Positions 1 to 7,061 of a DNA stretch of 10,100 nt are shown here, piece after piece. Position 1 is the stretch's first letter. Each line of letters starts with the position of its first letter. The notes beneath the pieces are model-generated. The model had not been told where the DNA came from, ran no database searches, and was given only the letters and a program-made list of their open reading frames with translations. This stretch comes from an uncultured Frankineae bacterium (GTDB taxonomy: Bacteria > Actinomycetota > Actinomycetes > Mycobacteriales > SCTD01): the NCBI GenBank assembly GCA_902805805.1, contig CADCUE010000158.1, forward strand, positions 1 to 10,100, given 5' to 3'. Position numbers and translations under genes: made by a program.

Positions 1-469
<469 letters not shown>

Positions 470-478
470 ACTGGCCGC

Positions 479-1006
479 ATGACCAAGGGCTCGGCCGCCA
501 GCCGCAACGGGCCGAAGGTCCAGGACGGCATGCGCGGCGGCCGCAACAAGCTGGTCGCCCAGAACAAGAAGGCACGCCACGACTACGCCATCGAGGACGT
601 GCTCGAGGCGGGCCTCGTGCTGACGGGGACCGAGGTCAAGTCGCTGCGCCAGGGGCGCTGCTCGCTCGTCGACGCGTACGCCGTCGTGCAGGACGGCGAG
701 GCGTACCTGCTCGGCGCCCACATCCCGGAGTACACCGAGGGCACCTGGAACAACCACACGCCCCGGCGCAGCCGCAAGCTGCTGCTGCACCGCAAGGAGA
801 TCGACACCCTCGTCGGCCGCACCCGCGAGAGCGGGCTGGCGCTCGTCCCGCTGTCGCTGTACTTCAAGGACGGCCGCGCCAAGGTCGAGATCGGCGTCGG
901 CCGCGGACGCAAGTCCCACGACAAGCGGCAGGCCATGGCCGAGCGCGATGCCCAGAAGGAGATGCGCAACGCGATGGGCCGCGCGCTGAAGAGGGGCCGG
1001 CGCTGA
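479..1006 (+). CDS. smpB: SsrA-binding protein SmpB (trans-translation)
   Basis: Cytoplasmic RNA-binding partner of tmRNA. It delivers alanyl-tmRNA to stalled ribosomes and its C-terminal tail occupies the empty mRNA channel. Diagnostic motifs: NKKARHDY (residues 29-36), [17 protein letters not shown] (47-63), [21 protein letters not shown] (84-104), [22 protein letters not shown] (124-145) and the basic tail from SHDKR to KRGRR. With the ATG at 479 it has 175 residues, about 15 more than most SmpB proteins. The extra residues are the N-terminal [14 protein letters not shown] segment. An in-frame ATG at 530 gives 158 residues starting [14 protein letters not shown], which resembles the usual SmpB N-terminus and has AGGA four bases upstream. 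Either start is possible. The 479 start sits nine bases after the M23 stop and has no obvious ribosome binding site. The tmRNA gene itself lies downstream at 6678. Confidence 0.97.
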   Translation: MTKGSAASRNGPKVQDGMRGGRNKLVAQNKKARHDYAIEDVLEAGLVLTGTEVKSLRQGRCSLVDAYAVVQDGEAYLLGAHIPEYTEGTWNNHTPRRSRKLLLHRKEIDTLVGRTRESGLALVPLSLYFKDGRAKVEIGVGRGRKSHDKRQAMAERDAQKEMRNAMGRALKRGRR

Positions 1007-1875
1007 GGGACGACGACGTCCCGGCTCTGTGGCAGGGGCTGGGGCTGCCGGGACTGGTCGACCTGCACGTGCACTTCATGCCGAAGAACGTCCTCGACAA
1101 GGTCTGGGCCTACTTCGACGCCGCCGGTCCGCTGGTCGGCACGCCCTGGCCGATCGCCTACCGGACGGACGAGGCCGACCGGCTGGCGCGGCTGCGCGGC
1201 TTCGGCGTACGGGCGTTCCCGTCATTGGTCTACCCGCACCGGCCTCAGATGGCCGCCTGGCTGAACTCCTGGGCCGGGGACTTCGCCGCCGACCACCCGG
1301 ACGTGCTGCGCACCGCCACCTTCTTCCCGGAGGACGGCGCCGCGGGCTACGTCGAGCAGGCGCTCGCCGACGGGGCCCGGGTCTTCAAGGCCCACGTGCA
1401 GGTCGGGGCGTACGACCCCCGCGACCCGTTGCTCGACGCCGTCTGGGGACAGCTCGCCGACGCCGGTGTGCCGGTCGTGGTGCACTGCGGAGGAGGACCG
1501 GTGCCGGGGCCCTTCACCGGGCCGGGGCCGTTCAGCGAAGTGCTGGCGCGCCACCCGGGCCTGGTCGCGGTGGTCGCGCACATGGGCATGCCGGAGTACG
1601 CCGACTTCCTCGACCTCGCCGACCGCTGTGCCGGCGTCCACCTCGACACCACGATGGCCTTCACCGACTTCACCGAGCTCCGGATGCCGTTCCCGCCGGA
1701 GCTGCGACCGCGCCTTCTGGACCTGCAGGACCGGGTGGTCCTCGGCACCGACTTCCCCAACACGCCCTACCCGTACAGCCACCAGCTCGACGCGCTCGTC
1801 GGGCTCGACCTCGGCGACGACTGGCTCCGGGCGGTCCTGCACGACAACGCCGCTCGGCTGCTGGGCCTCGACTGA
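1003..1875 (+). CDS. Amidohydrolase family protein (amidohydrolase_2 / ACMSD-like TIM barrel)
   Basis: Metal-dependent hydrolase or decarboxylase of the amidohydrolase superfamily; the substrate cannot be named. From a CTG at 1003 it has 290 residues, normal for the family. Visible ligands are HxH at residues 22-24 (GLVDLHVHF), His131 in [11 protein letters not shown], His161 in VVVHCGGGP, His193 in [10 protein letters not shown] and Asp250 in [11 protein letters not shown]. It ends in [11 protein letters not shown], as family members often do. No ATG, GTG or TTG precedes the HxH anywhere near the smpB end; the first GTG falls inside HVH. The CTG at 1003 overlaps the smpB stop as CTGA and has GAGGGG (991-996) six bases upstream, so coupled initiation at CTG is the best reading (inference). 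The family call is sure; the start is not. It is probably co-transcribed with the M23 gene and smpB. Confidence 0.88.
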   Translation: MRDDDVPALWQGLGLPGLVDLHVHFMPKNVLDKVWAYFDAAGPLVGTPWPIAYRTDEADRLARLRGFGVRAFPSLVYPHRPQMAAWLNSWAGDFAADHPDVLRTATFFPEDGAAGYVEQALADGARVFKAHVQVGAYDPRDPLLDAVWGQLADAGVPVVVHCGGGPVPGPFTGPGPFSEVLARHPGLVAVVAHMGMPEYADFLDLADRCAGVHLDTTMAFTDFTELRMPFPPELRPRLLDLQDRVVLGTDFPNTPYPYSHQLDALVGLDLGDDWLRAVLHDNAARLLGLD

Positions 1876-2000
1876 CAGCTCGGCACGCAGAGATGGCCCG
1901 TGTCGTTGCGACCGGATGGTCATAAAGGCCTATGGACCGGCCCCGTCCGGGCGACGACAGACGGTAGGTCGTTGTCACCGCACACATCGAGGTCGGTCCC
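1876..2000 (+). promoter_or_regulatory. Intergenic region upstream of the subtilase with two inverted repeats
   Basis: This 125-base gap probably carries the promoter of the subtilase/GGDEF-EAL pair. It is visibly less GC-rich around 1920-1936. An imperfect inverted repeat, GGTCATA (1918-1924) and TATGGACC (1931-1938), flanks AAGGCC. A second hairpin pairs CGACGAC (1952-1958) with GTCGTTG (1968-1974) around a nine-base loop. TTGCGA (1906-1911) and TATGGA (1931-1936) could be weak -35 and -10 boxes, but the 19-base spacing is poor. A GAGGT at 1989-1993 is the ribosome binding site for the GTG at 2001. No c-di-GMP riboswitch consensus was recognised. Confidence 0.35.
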
Positions 2001-4016
2001 GTGCACGCACTGCCTGTCCGTCAGCTCGCGGGACGCCCGACCGCCGCACTCGTCCTGCTCGTGGCGCTGGTCGCCTCCGTGCTGTCGTCGGCGGGCCTGT
2101 CGTCGGCGGGCCTGTCGTCGGCGGGCCTTGCGTCCGGCGGCTCTTCGACGGCCGGAGCACCGATGCTGCTGGGCAGCAGGTGGGGATCGGTCGGTCAGCT
2201 CGACCGCGGTCTGGCCACGGCCGGCACCGGCCTGTCGCGCGTCCTGGTCACCGCTCGGGGCGGCGTCCGCGCCGCCGCCGACGCGGTCCGGGCCATGGGC
2301 GGCCGGGTGGGCGTCGGCCTGCCCCTCGTCGACGGCGTCGCCGCCTCCGTGCCGGCCGACCGGCTGGTCGCGCTCGCGGCCGTCCCGGGGGTCGTGGCCG
2401 TCACGCAGGACCGGTCGGCCACCTTCACGGGCGCGGGTGGCGAGGCGGGGGCCAGCACCTCGACGTTCGCCGGGCCCGGCTCGGTGGGCGCAGCGTGGGC
2501 GGCGGGCAACCGTGGCAAGGGCGTCGGGATCGCCGTCCTGGACACCGGGGTGTCCCCGCTGCCCGACTTCGCGGGCCGGCTCGTCCACGGCCCGGACCTG
2601 TCCGGTGAGGGCAGCACCGTCGACACCCACGGGCACGGCACCGTCATGGCGGGGGTCGCGGCCGGCGACGGTGCTGCGTCCGCGGGCGGCGTGCACACCG
2701 GCGTCGCTCCGGAGGCCACGGTGGTGGCGGTCAAGGTCGCGGGTCGCAACGGCGCCGTCGACGTCTCGACGATCCTGCAGGCGATGCACTGGGTGTCGGC
2801 CTACAAGGACCAGTTCGGCATCCGCGTCCTCAACCTGTCCTGGGGCACCGAGAGCACGCAGGACCCGGCGGTCGACCCGCTCAACCACGCGGTGCAGCGG
2901 CTCTGGCAGGAGGGGATCGTCGTCGTGGTCGCGGCCGGCAACTCCGGCCCGCACGGCGGCACCATCACCAAGCCCGCCGACGACCCCATGGTCGTGACGG
3001 TCGGGGCGTACGACGACAAGGGCGACACCAGTGCCCGCAACGACACGCTGACCACCTGGTCCTCGCGCGGTCCGACGGCGAGCGGCGCCGCCAAGCCCGA
3101 CCTCGTCGCCCCCGGCCGCACCCTCGTGGCGGTGCGCTCGCCGGGCTCGCAGATCGAGCACGCCAACCCCAAGGCCCTGGTCGGTGCGGGCTACATCAAG
3201 GGCTCGGGCACCTCGCAGGCGGCGGCGGTCGTCTCCGGACTGGCCGCGCTCGTCCTGGCCGAGCACCCGACGTGGACGCCGGACCAGGTCAAGCGCGTGC
3301 TCACCACCACGGCCTCGCCGCTGGGCTCCGCGGCCCGCGCGGACCAGGGCGCCGGCCGCGTCTCGCTCGCCGCGGCGCTGCAGGCCGATCCCGGCCCGGC
3401 CCGGTGGCAGTCACCGACGGCGTCCGGTCTCGGCTCGCTCGAGCTGAGCCGCGGCGGCAGCTCCGTGGACGTCGTCTGCCCGGGCGACACGGCGCCGACG
3501 GCCCTTGTGGGGGAGCGCGACACCGCCTGCGAGGCATGGGACGGCTCGAAGTGGACGGGCTCGAAGTGGACGGGCTCGAAGTGGACGGGCTCGAAGTGGA
3601 CCGGCTCGAAGTGGACCGGCTCGAAGTGGACCGGTGACGCCTGGACCGAGGCGACCTGGACCGGCTCGAAGTGGACCGGTGGCACCTGGACCGGCTCGGC
3701 CTGGAGCGGTGAGGCCTGGACCGGCTCGGACTGGGCCGGCTCGAAGTGGACCGGCTCGAAGTGGACGGGCTCGACGTGGACCGGGTCCACGTGGACGGGT
3801 TCGACGTGGACCGGATCCAAGTGGACCGGCTCCAAGTGGACCGGCTCGAAGTGGACGGGCTCCAAGTGGACCGGCTCCAAGTGGACCGGCTCGGCCTGGA
3901 GCAGCACCGACGCCACGGCGGCCGCCACCTCGGGTGACGACTTCCTCACGGCGTTCTGGGGGCAGCGACCGCGTGCAGGGCTTATCGTCCCGGGTGAGGT
4001 CAGCGACGTACAGTGA
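2001..4016 (+). CDS. Exported S8 (subtilisin-like) serine protease with C-terminal Trp pentad repeats
   Basis: Predicted secreted subtilase of 671 residues from a GTG start with GAGGT eight bases upstream. The N-terminus has an Arg-containing n-region and a hydrophobic core (residues 14-28), so it is a likely signal peptide. An SSAGL triplet repeat (29-43) follows. Residues about 79-141 resemble an I9-type propeptide (VLVTARGGVRAAADAVRAMGG to PGVVAVTQD). The catalytic domain spans about 160-460: Asp181 (AVLDTGVSPLPDF), His212 (THGHGTVMAG), oxyanion Asn314 (VVVAAGNSGP) and Ser405 (GSGTSQAAAVVSGLAAL). All four residues are present, so it should be active; GTSQA replaces the common GTSMA. Residues 513-633 carry 25 Trp at exact five-residue spacing, then a unique tail ending GEVSDVQ. 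No LPxTG motif or C-terminal membrane segment is seen, so how it is retained, if it is, is unknown. It lies directly upstream of a GGDEF-EAL gene. Confidence 0.93.
   Translation: MHALPVRQLAGRPTAALVLLVALVASVLSSAGLSSAGLSSAGLASGGSSTAGAPMLLGSRWGSVGQLDRGLATAGTGLSRVLVTARGGVRAAADAVRAMGGRVGVGLPLVDGVAASVPADRLVALAAVPGVVAVTQDRSATFTGAGGEAGASTSTFAGPGSVGAAWAAGNRGKGVGIAVLDTGVSPLPDFAGRLVHGPDLSGEGSTVDTHGHGTVMAGVAAGDGAASAGGVHTGVAPEATVVAVKVAGRNGAVDVSTILQAMHWVSAYKDQFGIRVLNLSWGTESTQDPAVDPLNHAVQRLWQEGIVVVVAAGNSGPHGGTITKPADDPMVVTVGAYDDKGDTSARNDTLTTWSSRGPTASGAAKPDLVAPGRTLVAVRSPGSQIEHANPKALVGAGYIKGSGTSQAAAVVSGLAALVLAEHPTWTPDQVKRVLTTTASPLGSAARADQGAGRVSLAAALQADPGPARWQSPTASGLGSLELSRGGSSVDVVCPGDTAPTALVGERDTACEAWDGSKWTGSKWTGSKWTGSKWTGSKWTGSKWTGDAWTEATWTGSKWTGGTWTGSAWSGEAWTGSDWAGSKWTGSKWTGSTWTGSTWTGSTWTGSKWTGSKWTGSKWTGSKWTGSKWTGSAWSSTDATAAATSGDDFLTAFWGQRPRAGLIVPGEVSDVQ
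2082..2126 (+). repeat. Three perfect 15-bp tandem repeats at the signal-peptide end of the subtilase
   Basis: The 15-base unit ctgtcgtcggcgggc occurs three times without a mismatch and encodes the SSAGL-type pentad repeat at residues 28-42. It straddles the expected signal-peptidase region. It has the same 15-bp period as the much longer C-terminal repeat of the same gene, but codes for different residues. Confidence 0.85.
3537..3899 (+). repeat. 15-bp coding minisatellite: 25 Trp-centred pentads (consensus SKWTG)
   Basis: Residues 513 to 633 of the subtilase have a Trp at every fifth position, 25 in all with no phase slip. The consensus pentad is Ser-Lys-Trp-Thr-Gly. Variants include STWTG, SAWSG, DAWTE, EAWTG and SDWAG. 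At DNA level the unit is ggc-tcg-aag-tgg-acc/acg. Units near 3541-3630 are almost identical, while those near 3765-3890 vary mostly at silent third positions (ggc/ggg/gga, tcg/tcc, acc/acg). The pattern of small residue, variable residue, large hydrophobic, Thr/Ser, Gly matches the phasing of classical pentapeptide repeats (A-D/N-L-x-x), with Trp in place of Leu/Phe. A beta-solenoid fold is therefore possible but not shown. Confidence 0.93.
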
Positions 4017-4060
4017 TGACGCCGCAACGCAACGTTGTGCCGGAGGAGGCCCGAGGATGA
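4016..4060 (+). CDS. Possible 14-codon mini-ORF linking the subtilase and GGDEF-EAL genes
   Basis: An ATG at 4016 overlaps the subtilase stop as TGATG. The frame encodes MTPQRNVVPEEARG and stops with a TGA at 4058 that overlaps the GGDEF-EAL start as ATGA. Both overlap types are classic for termination-reinitiation. The ORF has no close ribosome binding site of its own (a GAGG lies 16 bases upstream), and its codons include the GGAGGAGG site of the next gene. It may act only as a coupling bridge, or be chance. An 8-bp palindrome CAACGTTG (4030-4037) lies inside. Confidence 0.3.
   Translation: MTPQRNVVPEEARG
4042..4049 (+). promoter_or_regulatory. Strong ribosome binding site of the GGDEF-EAL gene
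   Basis: GGAGGAGG lies seven bases before the ATG at 4057. This fixes the start of the 846-residue protein against the many upstream in-frame codons that belong to a shadow frame of the subtilase. Confidence 0.75.
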
Positions 4061-6597
4061 CCGTCGCCGGGTCCGCGCCGCTCGACGCGCGGTCCGGCAG
4101 CGGCGTGCGGGCCGCGCTGTCCCAGCACGCCCTCTCGATCTACGTGGCGCTGACGGGGTGCGTCGCCACGGTGCTGCTCGTCGCTCTCGTGCTGTCCGCC
4201 GAGATCGACGGCGTGCCGACCTGGCAGCTGCTGGCCGTCGTCGGACTGTGCGTCTTCGCCGATCTGCCGCTGCTCGAGACGCGGATCGGCCACAACCTCG
4301 AGGCGTTCACCTTCAGCGAGGTCTGCGTCATCCTGGCGATCGTCCTGGTGCCGCTGCCGCACGCTGTCGTCATCGCCACCGCGTGCTCGGTCGCCTTCGA
4401 CGTCGCGCGCCGGATCCACCCGACGAAGGCGGCGTTCAACGCCGCCAACTACGCCATCGCCATGACGGCTGCGGGCGCGGCCGCGCACGCCGTGTCGCGC
4501 GGGGACCTCGCGGACACGACCACCTCGAGCGTCCTGGGCCTGCTGCTCGGGACGTTCGTCTTCTTCCTGCTCAACAGCGGCGGCGTCGTCGTGGCCGTGG
4601 CCCTGTCCCAGCGGGTGCCGCTGCGCGGGATCTTCCGCGAGGGCCTGCGCCGTCGACTGGCGCTCGCGGGCGTCAACGCGCTCATCGCGGTCGTCGTCGT
4701 GGTGCTGGCCGACTGGAGCCCGGACACGCTGCTCATGCTGCCGCCCGTGCTCGGGGCCATGTACGCCTCCTACCGCGGCTACCTCCAGGCCGCGCACGAG
4801 CGGGACGTGTGGCAGCAGCTCGAGAGCGCGACCCGTGAGCTCAACTCCCTGGACGTCGCGACGGTGCTGGACGCGGCCCTGTCCCGCAGCGCCCAGCTGT
4901 TCAAGGCCGACCTGGTGACCGTCGTGCTGGACGACGGCTCCGGACCGACCGTCCACACCGGGGACGCCAGCGGTCTGGTCGACACGGCGTCCGGTCCGGG
5001 TGGACGCCTGTCCCACCGCGTCCAGGACGCCGAGTCCGACGGCGTGCCGCTCATGGTCTACGCCGCGCCGCTCGAGGGACCGCAGGGCCGGGTCGGGGTG
5101 CTCGAGCTCGGCTTCCGGGGGCCCGTGCAGCTGCGCCGGCGCGAGCAGCAGGTGCTGCGGACCCTCGCCCACGCCGTGAGCACCACCTTGCAGAACGCCC
5201 AGCTCTACACCGAGATGCGCCGGCACGCCGAGGCCAAGGCGTACGAGGCGTCGCACGACGCGCTGACCGGTCTCGGCAACCGCAGCCTGCTGCAGGAGAC
5301 CGCGGCCCGGACCATCGCCGCGGACGCCGACCGCGGGACGCAGTCCGCCCTGCTGATCCTCGACCTCGACCACTTCAAGGAGATCAACGACACGCTCGGC
5401 CACGCGGCGGGCGACCTGCTGCTGAGCCAGGTGGCGCACCGCATCGCCGGGGCGGTGCCGCACGCCGACGCGGTGTGCCGGCTCGGCGGCGACGAGTTCG
5501 CCGTCCTGCTCGGCGGTGTCGCCGTGGCGACGGACGCCGACGCGTTGGCTGCCGAGCTGCTGCGGGTGCTGGCCGAGCCGGTCGTCTTCGACGGGCTGCG
5601 CCTGTCGGTCGAGGGGAGCGTGGGCGTCGCCTGCTACCCCGAGGACGCCGACTCGTTCGACGACCTGCTCAAGCGCGCCGACGTCGCGCTCTACCAGGCC
5701 AAGCAGTCGCGCGGCACCTTCGCGCACTACAGCGTGGAGCGCGACGAGTCGAGCCTGCACCGCATGGCCCTGGCCGCCGAGCTGCGCACGGCCCTGACCG
5801 AGGACCAGCTGGTCGTCCACTTCCAGCCGCAGTACGACCTGCGCAGCGGCACGCTCACCGGCGCCGAGGCGCTGGTCCGGTGGCAGCACCCCAAGCGGGG
5901 GCTGCTCCCACCGTCGGAGTTCATCTCGGCCGTGGAGCACTCCGGGCTGATCCGCTCGTTCACCCTGGCGGTGCTCGAGAAGGCGACGGCCGAAGCGGCG
6001 GCCTGGTGCGACAGCGGACGCGCGATGAGCGTGGCGGTCAACCTGTCGGCCCGCAACCTGCTCGACCGGGAGCTGCCGGCGGACGTCGCGCGGGTGCTGC
6101 AGCGTCACGGGCTCGCGCCCGAGCGCCTCGTCCTCGAGATCACCGAGACCACGATGATGAGCGAGCTCGACGTCGTGGAGGACGTCCTCGCCCAGCTGCG
6201 CAGCCTGGGCGTGGAGCTGTCCGTCGACGACTTCGGCACGGGCTACTCCTCGCTGGCGCTGCTGCAGCGCGTGCGGGTCAACGAGGTCAAGGTCGACCGC
6301 AGCTTCGTCGCCGGCCTGTCCACCTCCGAGAACGACAGGGCTCTCGTCCGGGCGACCGTCCAGCTGGCGCACAGCCTCGGCGCCCGCACCGTCGGCGAGG
6401 GCGTCGAGGACGAGGCGCTCGCGGGCGTGCTGCGGGAGCTGGGCTGCGACCGCGCGCAGGGCTACCACCTCGGGCGGCCGATGCCGGCGGCCGAGCTGCG
6501 GACGCTGCTCGGCCTGCCGCCCGGCCTGCACACGACCGGCCGACGGCGGGACAACGACAGCCGGCACCTGCGTGCGGTCGCCCTGCTGCCGCGCTGA
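4057..6597 (+). CDS. Membrane-bound GAF-GGDEF-EAL bifunctional cyclic-di-GMP enzyme
   Basis: 846-residue inner-membrane protein with both diguanylate cyclase and c-di-GMP phosphodiesterase domains. Residues about 25-240 form seven or eight hydrophobic segments, a MASE-like sensor region with an FTFSEVCVILAIV stretch and a KAAFNAANYA stretch between helices. Residues about 255-385 look like a GAF domain ending in a helix (LRTLAHAVSTTLQNAQLY). The GGDEF domain (about 395-560) has DALTGLGNR, DLDHFKEINDTLGH and an intact GGDEF at 477-481. The inhibitory RxxD site is PHAD (468-471), so its Arg is missing. The EAL domain (about 570-815) has EAL at 604-606, Asn662, Glu694, Asp724-Asp725 (DDFGTGYSSL), Lys745, Glu781 and Gln801, so it should hydrolyse c-di-GMP. 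Which activity dominates cannot be told. It follows the subtilase after 40 bases and probably shares its transcript. Confidence 0.95.
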   Translation: MTVAGSAPLDARSGSGVRAALSQHALSIYVALTGCVATVLLVALVLSAEIDGVPTWQLLAVVGLCVFADLPLLETRIGHNLEAFTFSEVCVILAIVLVPLPHAVVIATACSVAFDVARRIHPTKAAFNAANYAIAMTAAGAAAHAVSRGDLADTTTSSVLGLLLGTFVFFLLNSGGVVVAVALSQRVPLRGIFREGLRRRLALAGVNALIAVVVVVLADWSPDTLLMLPPVLGAMYASYRGYLQAAHERDVWQQLESATRELNSLDVATVLDAALSRSAQLFKADLVTVVLDDGSGPTVHTGDASGLVDTASGPGGRLSHRVQDAESDGVPLMVYAAPLEGPQGRVGVLELGFRGPVQLRRREQQVLRTLAHAVSTTLQNAQLYTEMRRHAEAKAYEASHDALTGLGNRSLLQETAARTIAADADRGTQSALLILDLDHFKEINDTLGHAAGDLLLSQVAHRIAGAVPHADAVCRLGGDEFAVLLGGVAVATDADALAAELLRVLAEPVVFDGLRLSVEGSVGVACYPEDADSFDDLLKRADVALYQAKQSRGTFAHYSVERDESSLHRMALAAELRTALTEDQLVVHFQPQYDLRSGTLTGAEALVRWQHPKRGLLPPSEFISAVEHSGLIRSFTLAVLEKATAEAAAWCDSGRAMSVAVNLSARNLLDRELPADVARVLQRHGLAPERLVLEITETTMMSELDVVEDVLAQLRSLGVELSVDDFGTGYSSLALLQRVRVNEVKVDRSFVAGLSTSENDRALVRATVQLAHSLGARTVGEGVEDEALAGVLRELGCDRAQGYHLGRPMPAAELRTLLGLPPGLHTTGRRRDNDSRHLRAVALLPR

Positions 6598-6651
6598 CCG
6601 CAGCACGAGCTCGGGGAAGACCGATCACCCCCACGGCGTTGCTCGGAGCGC

Positions 6652-6657
6652 TAGGCT
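6652..6657 (+). promoter_or_regulatory. Candidate -10 box for ssrA
   Basis: TAGGCT fits a relaxed actinobacterial -10 (TANNNT) and lies about 20 bases before the mature tmRNA 5' end, leaving a short leader for RNase P to remove. No convincing -35 is seen at 17-18 bases upstream; TTGCTC at 6639 is too close. The rest of the gap 6598-6677 holds nothing else that can be recognised. Confidence 0.35.
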
Positions 6658-6677
6658 CGACCGCATCGCACGGACCA

Positions 6678-7056
6678 GGGGGTGACAGGTCTCGACTCCG
6701 GATGTCGGGACAGGAGAAGCGGGCCGAGGAAGGCGACGATGATCTCGTTAACCAACAACGTCGCACAACACACAAGCGCCGATTCCAATCAGCGCGCTGC
6801 TGCTCCTGACGCTTACGCCCTCGCGGCGTAGCTAGAGCACAGCTGTCAGCCTGGGAGAGCCTCCGGCCCAGGACCTGGCATCGCTAGGAGGACCACCACC
6901 CGCTTTGGCCACGGGGGCGGGTGGTGAACCACCGTGGCTGAGCCCGTTCCCGGCTTGCTGGCGTGATCGGGAGGGCCGAGAAAAGCACAGCCAGCTGCGC
7001 CCGGAGAAGCCCTGTTCAGGTACCGGAGGACGCGGGTTCGATTCCCGCCACCTCCA
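6678..7056 (+). ncRNA. ssrA: Transfer-messenger RNA (tmRNA)
   Basis: About 379 nt. Together with SmpB it rescues stalled ribosomes and tags the unfinished protein for proteolysis. The 5' GGGGGUG (6678-6684) pairs with CACCUCC (7049-7055) as a seven-pair acceptor stem. It contains the G3-U wobble needed for charging by alanyl-tRNA synthetase, and A7056 is the discriminator. The T arm is GCGGG-UUCGAUU-CCCGC (7032-7048). The next bases are CGA, so CCA is not encoded and must be added after transcription. The 5' segment (ACAGGTCTCGACTCCGGATGTC) and the 3' segment (GCCCTGTTCAGGTACCGGAGGACG) match typical tmRNA flanks of the T arm. An unstructured part rich in A and C precedes the tag codons at 6778. 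The pseudoknots were not traced base by base. Confidence 0.96.
6778..6831 (+). other. tmRNA tag reading frame (ADSNQRAAAPDAYALAA)
   Basis: Read from the GCC at 6778 (likely resume codon) to the TAG at 6829, the frame gives ADSNQRAAAPDAYALAA. The ADS-QR start is like mycobacterial tags and the YALAA end is the near-universal degradation signal for ClpXP-type proteases. The middle AAAPDA segment makes it longer than the mycobacterial tag as remembered (ADSHQRDYALAA). The resume codon was chosen by this alignment, not by structure. Confidence 0.88.
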
Positions 7057-7061
7057 CGAGA

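Noticed and set aside
1876..2000. Cyclic-di-GMP or cyclic-di-AMP riboswitch before the subtilase
   Set aside because: Looked for because of the gene content, but none of the conserved riboswitch core sequences could be found; only simple inverted repeats are present.
3537..3899. CRISPR array
   Set aside because: The repeats have a 15-bp period without spacers and stay in frame inside a protein gene.
3191..4027. Minus-strand frame with EPVHLEPVHFEP repeats
   Set aside because: This is the antisense reading of the Trp pentad minisatellite. The repeat makes it look regular, but the plus frame has the full subtilase around it.
4000..6606. 868-residue open frame on the minus strand
   Set aside because: It is exactly antisense to the GGDEF-EAL gene, is rich in Arg, Gln, Val and His as antisense frames of GC-rich genes are, and shows no domain. 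The plus strand has complete catalytic motifs and a strong ribosome binding site.
7020..7057. Separate tRNA gene
   Set aside because: The T arm and acceptor sequence are the 3' part of the tmRNA; the matching acceptor strand is at 6678-6684 and there is no anticodon arm.
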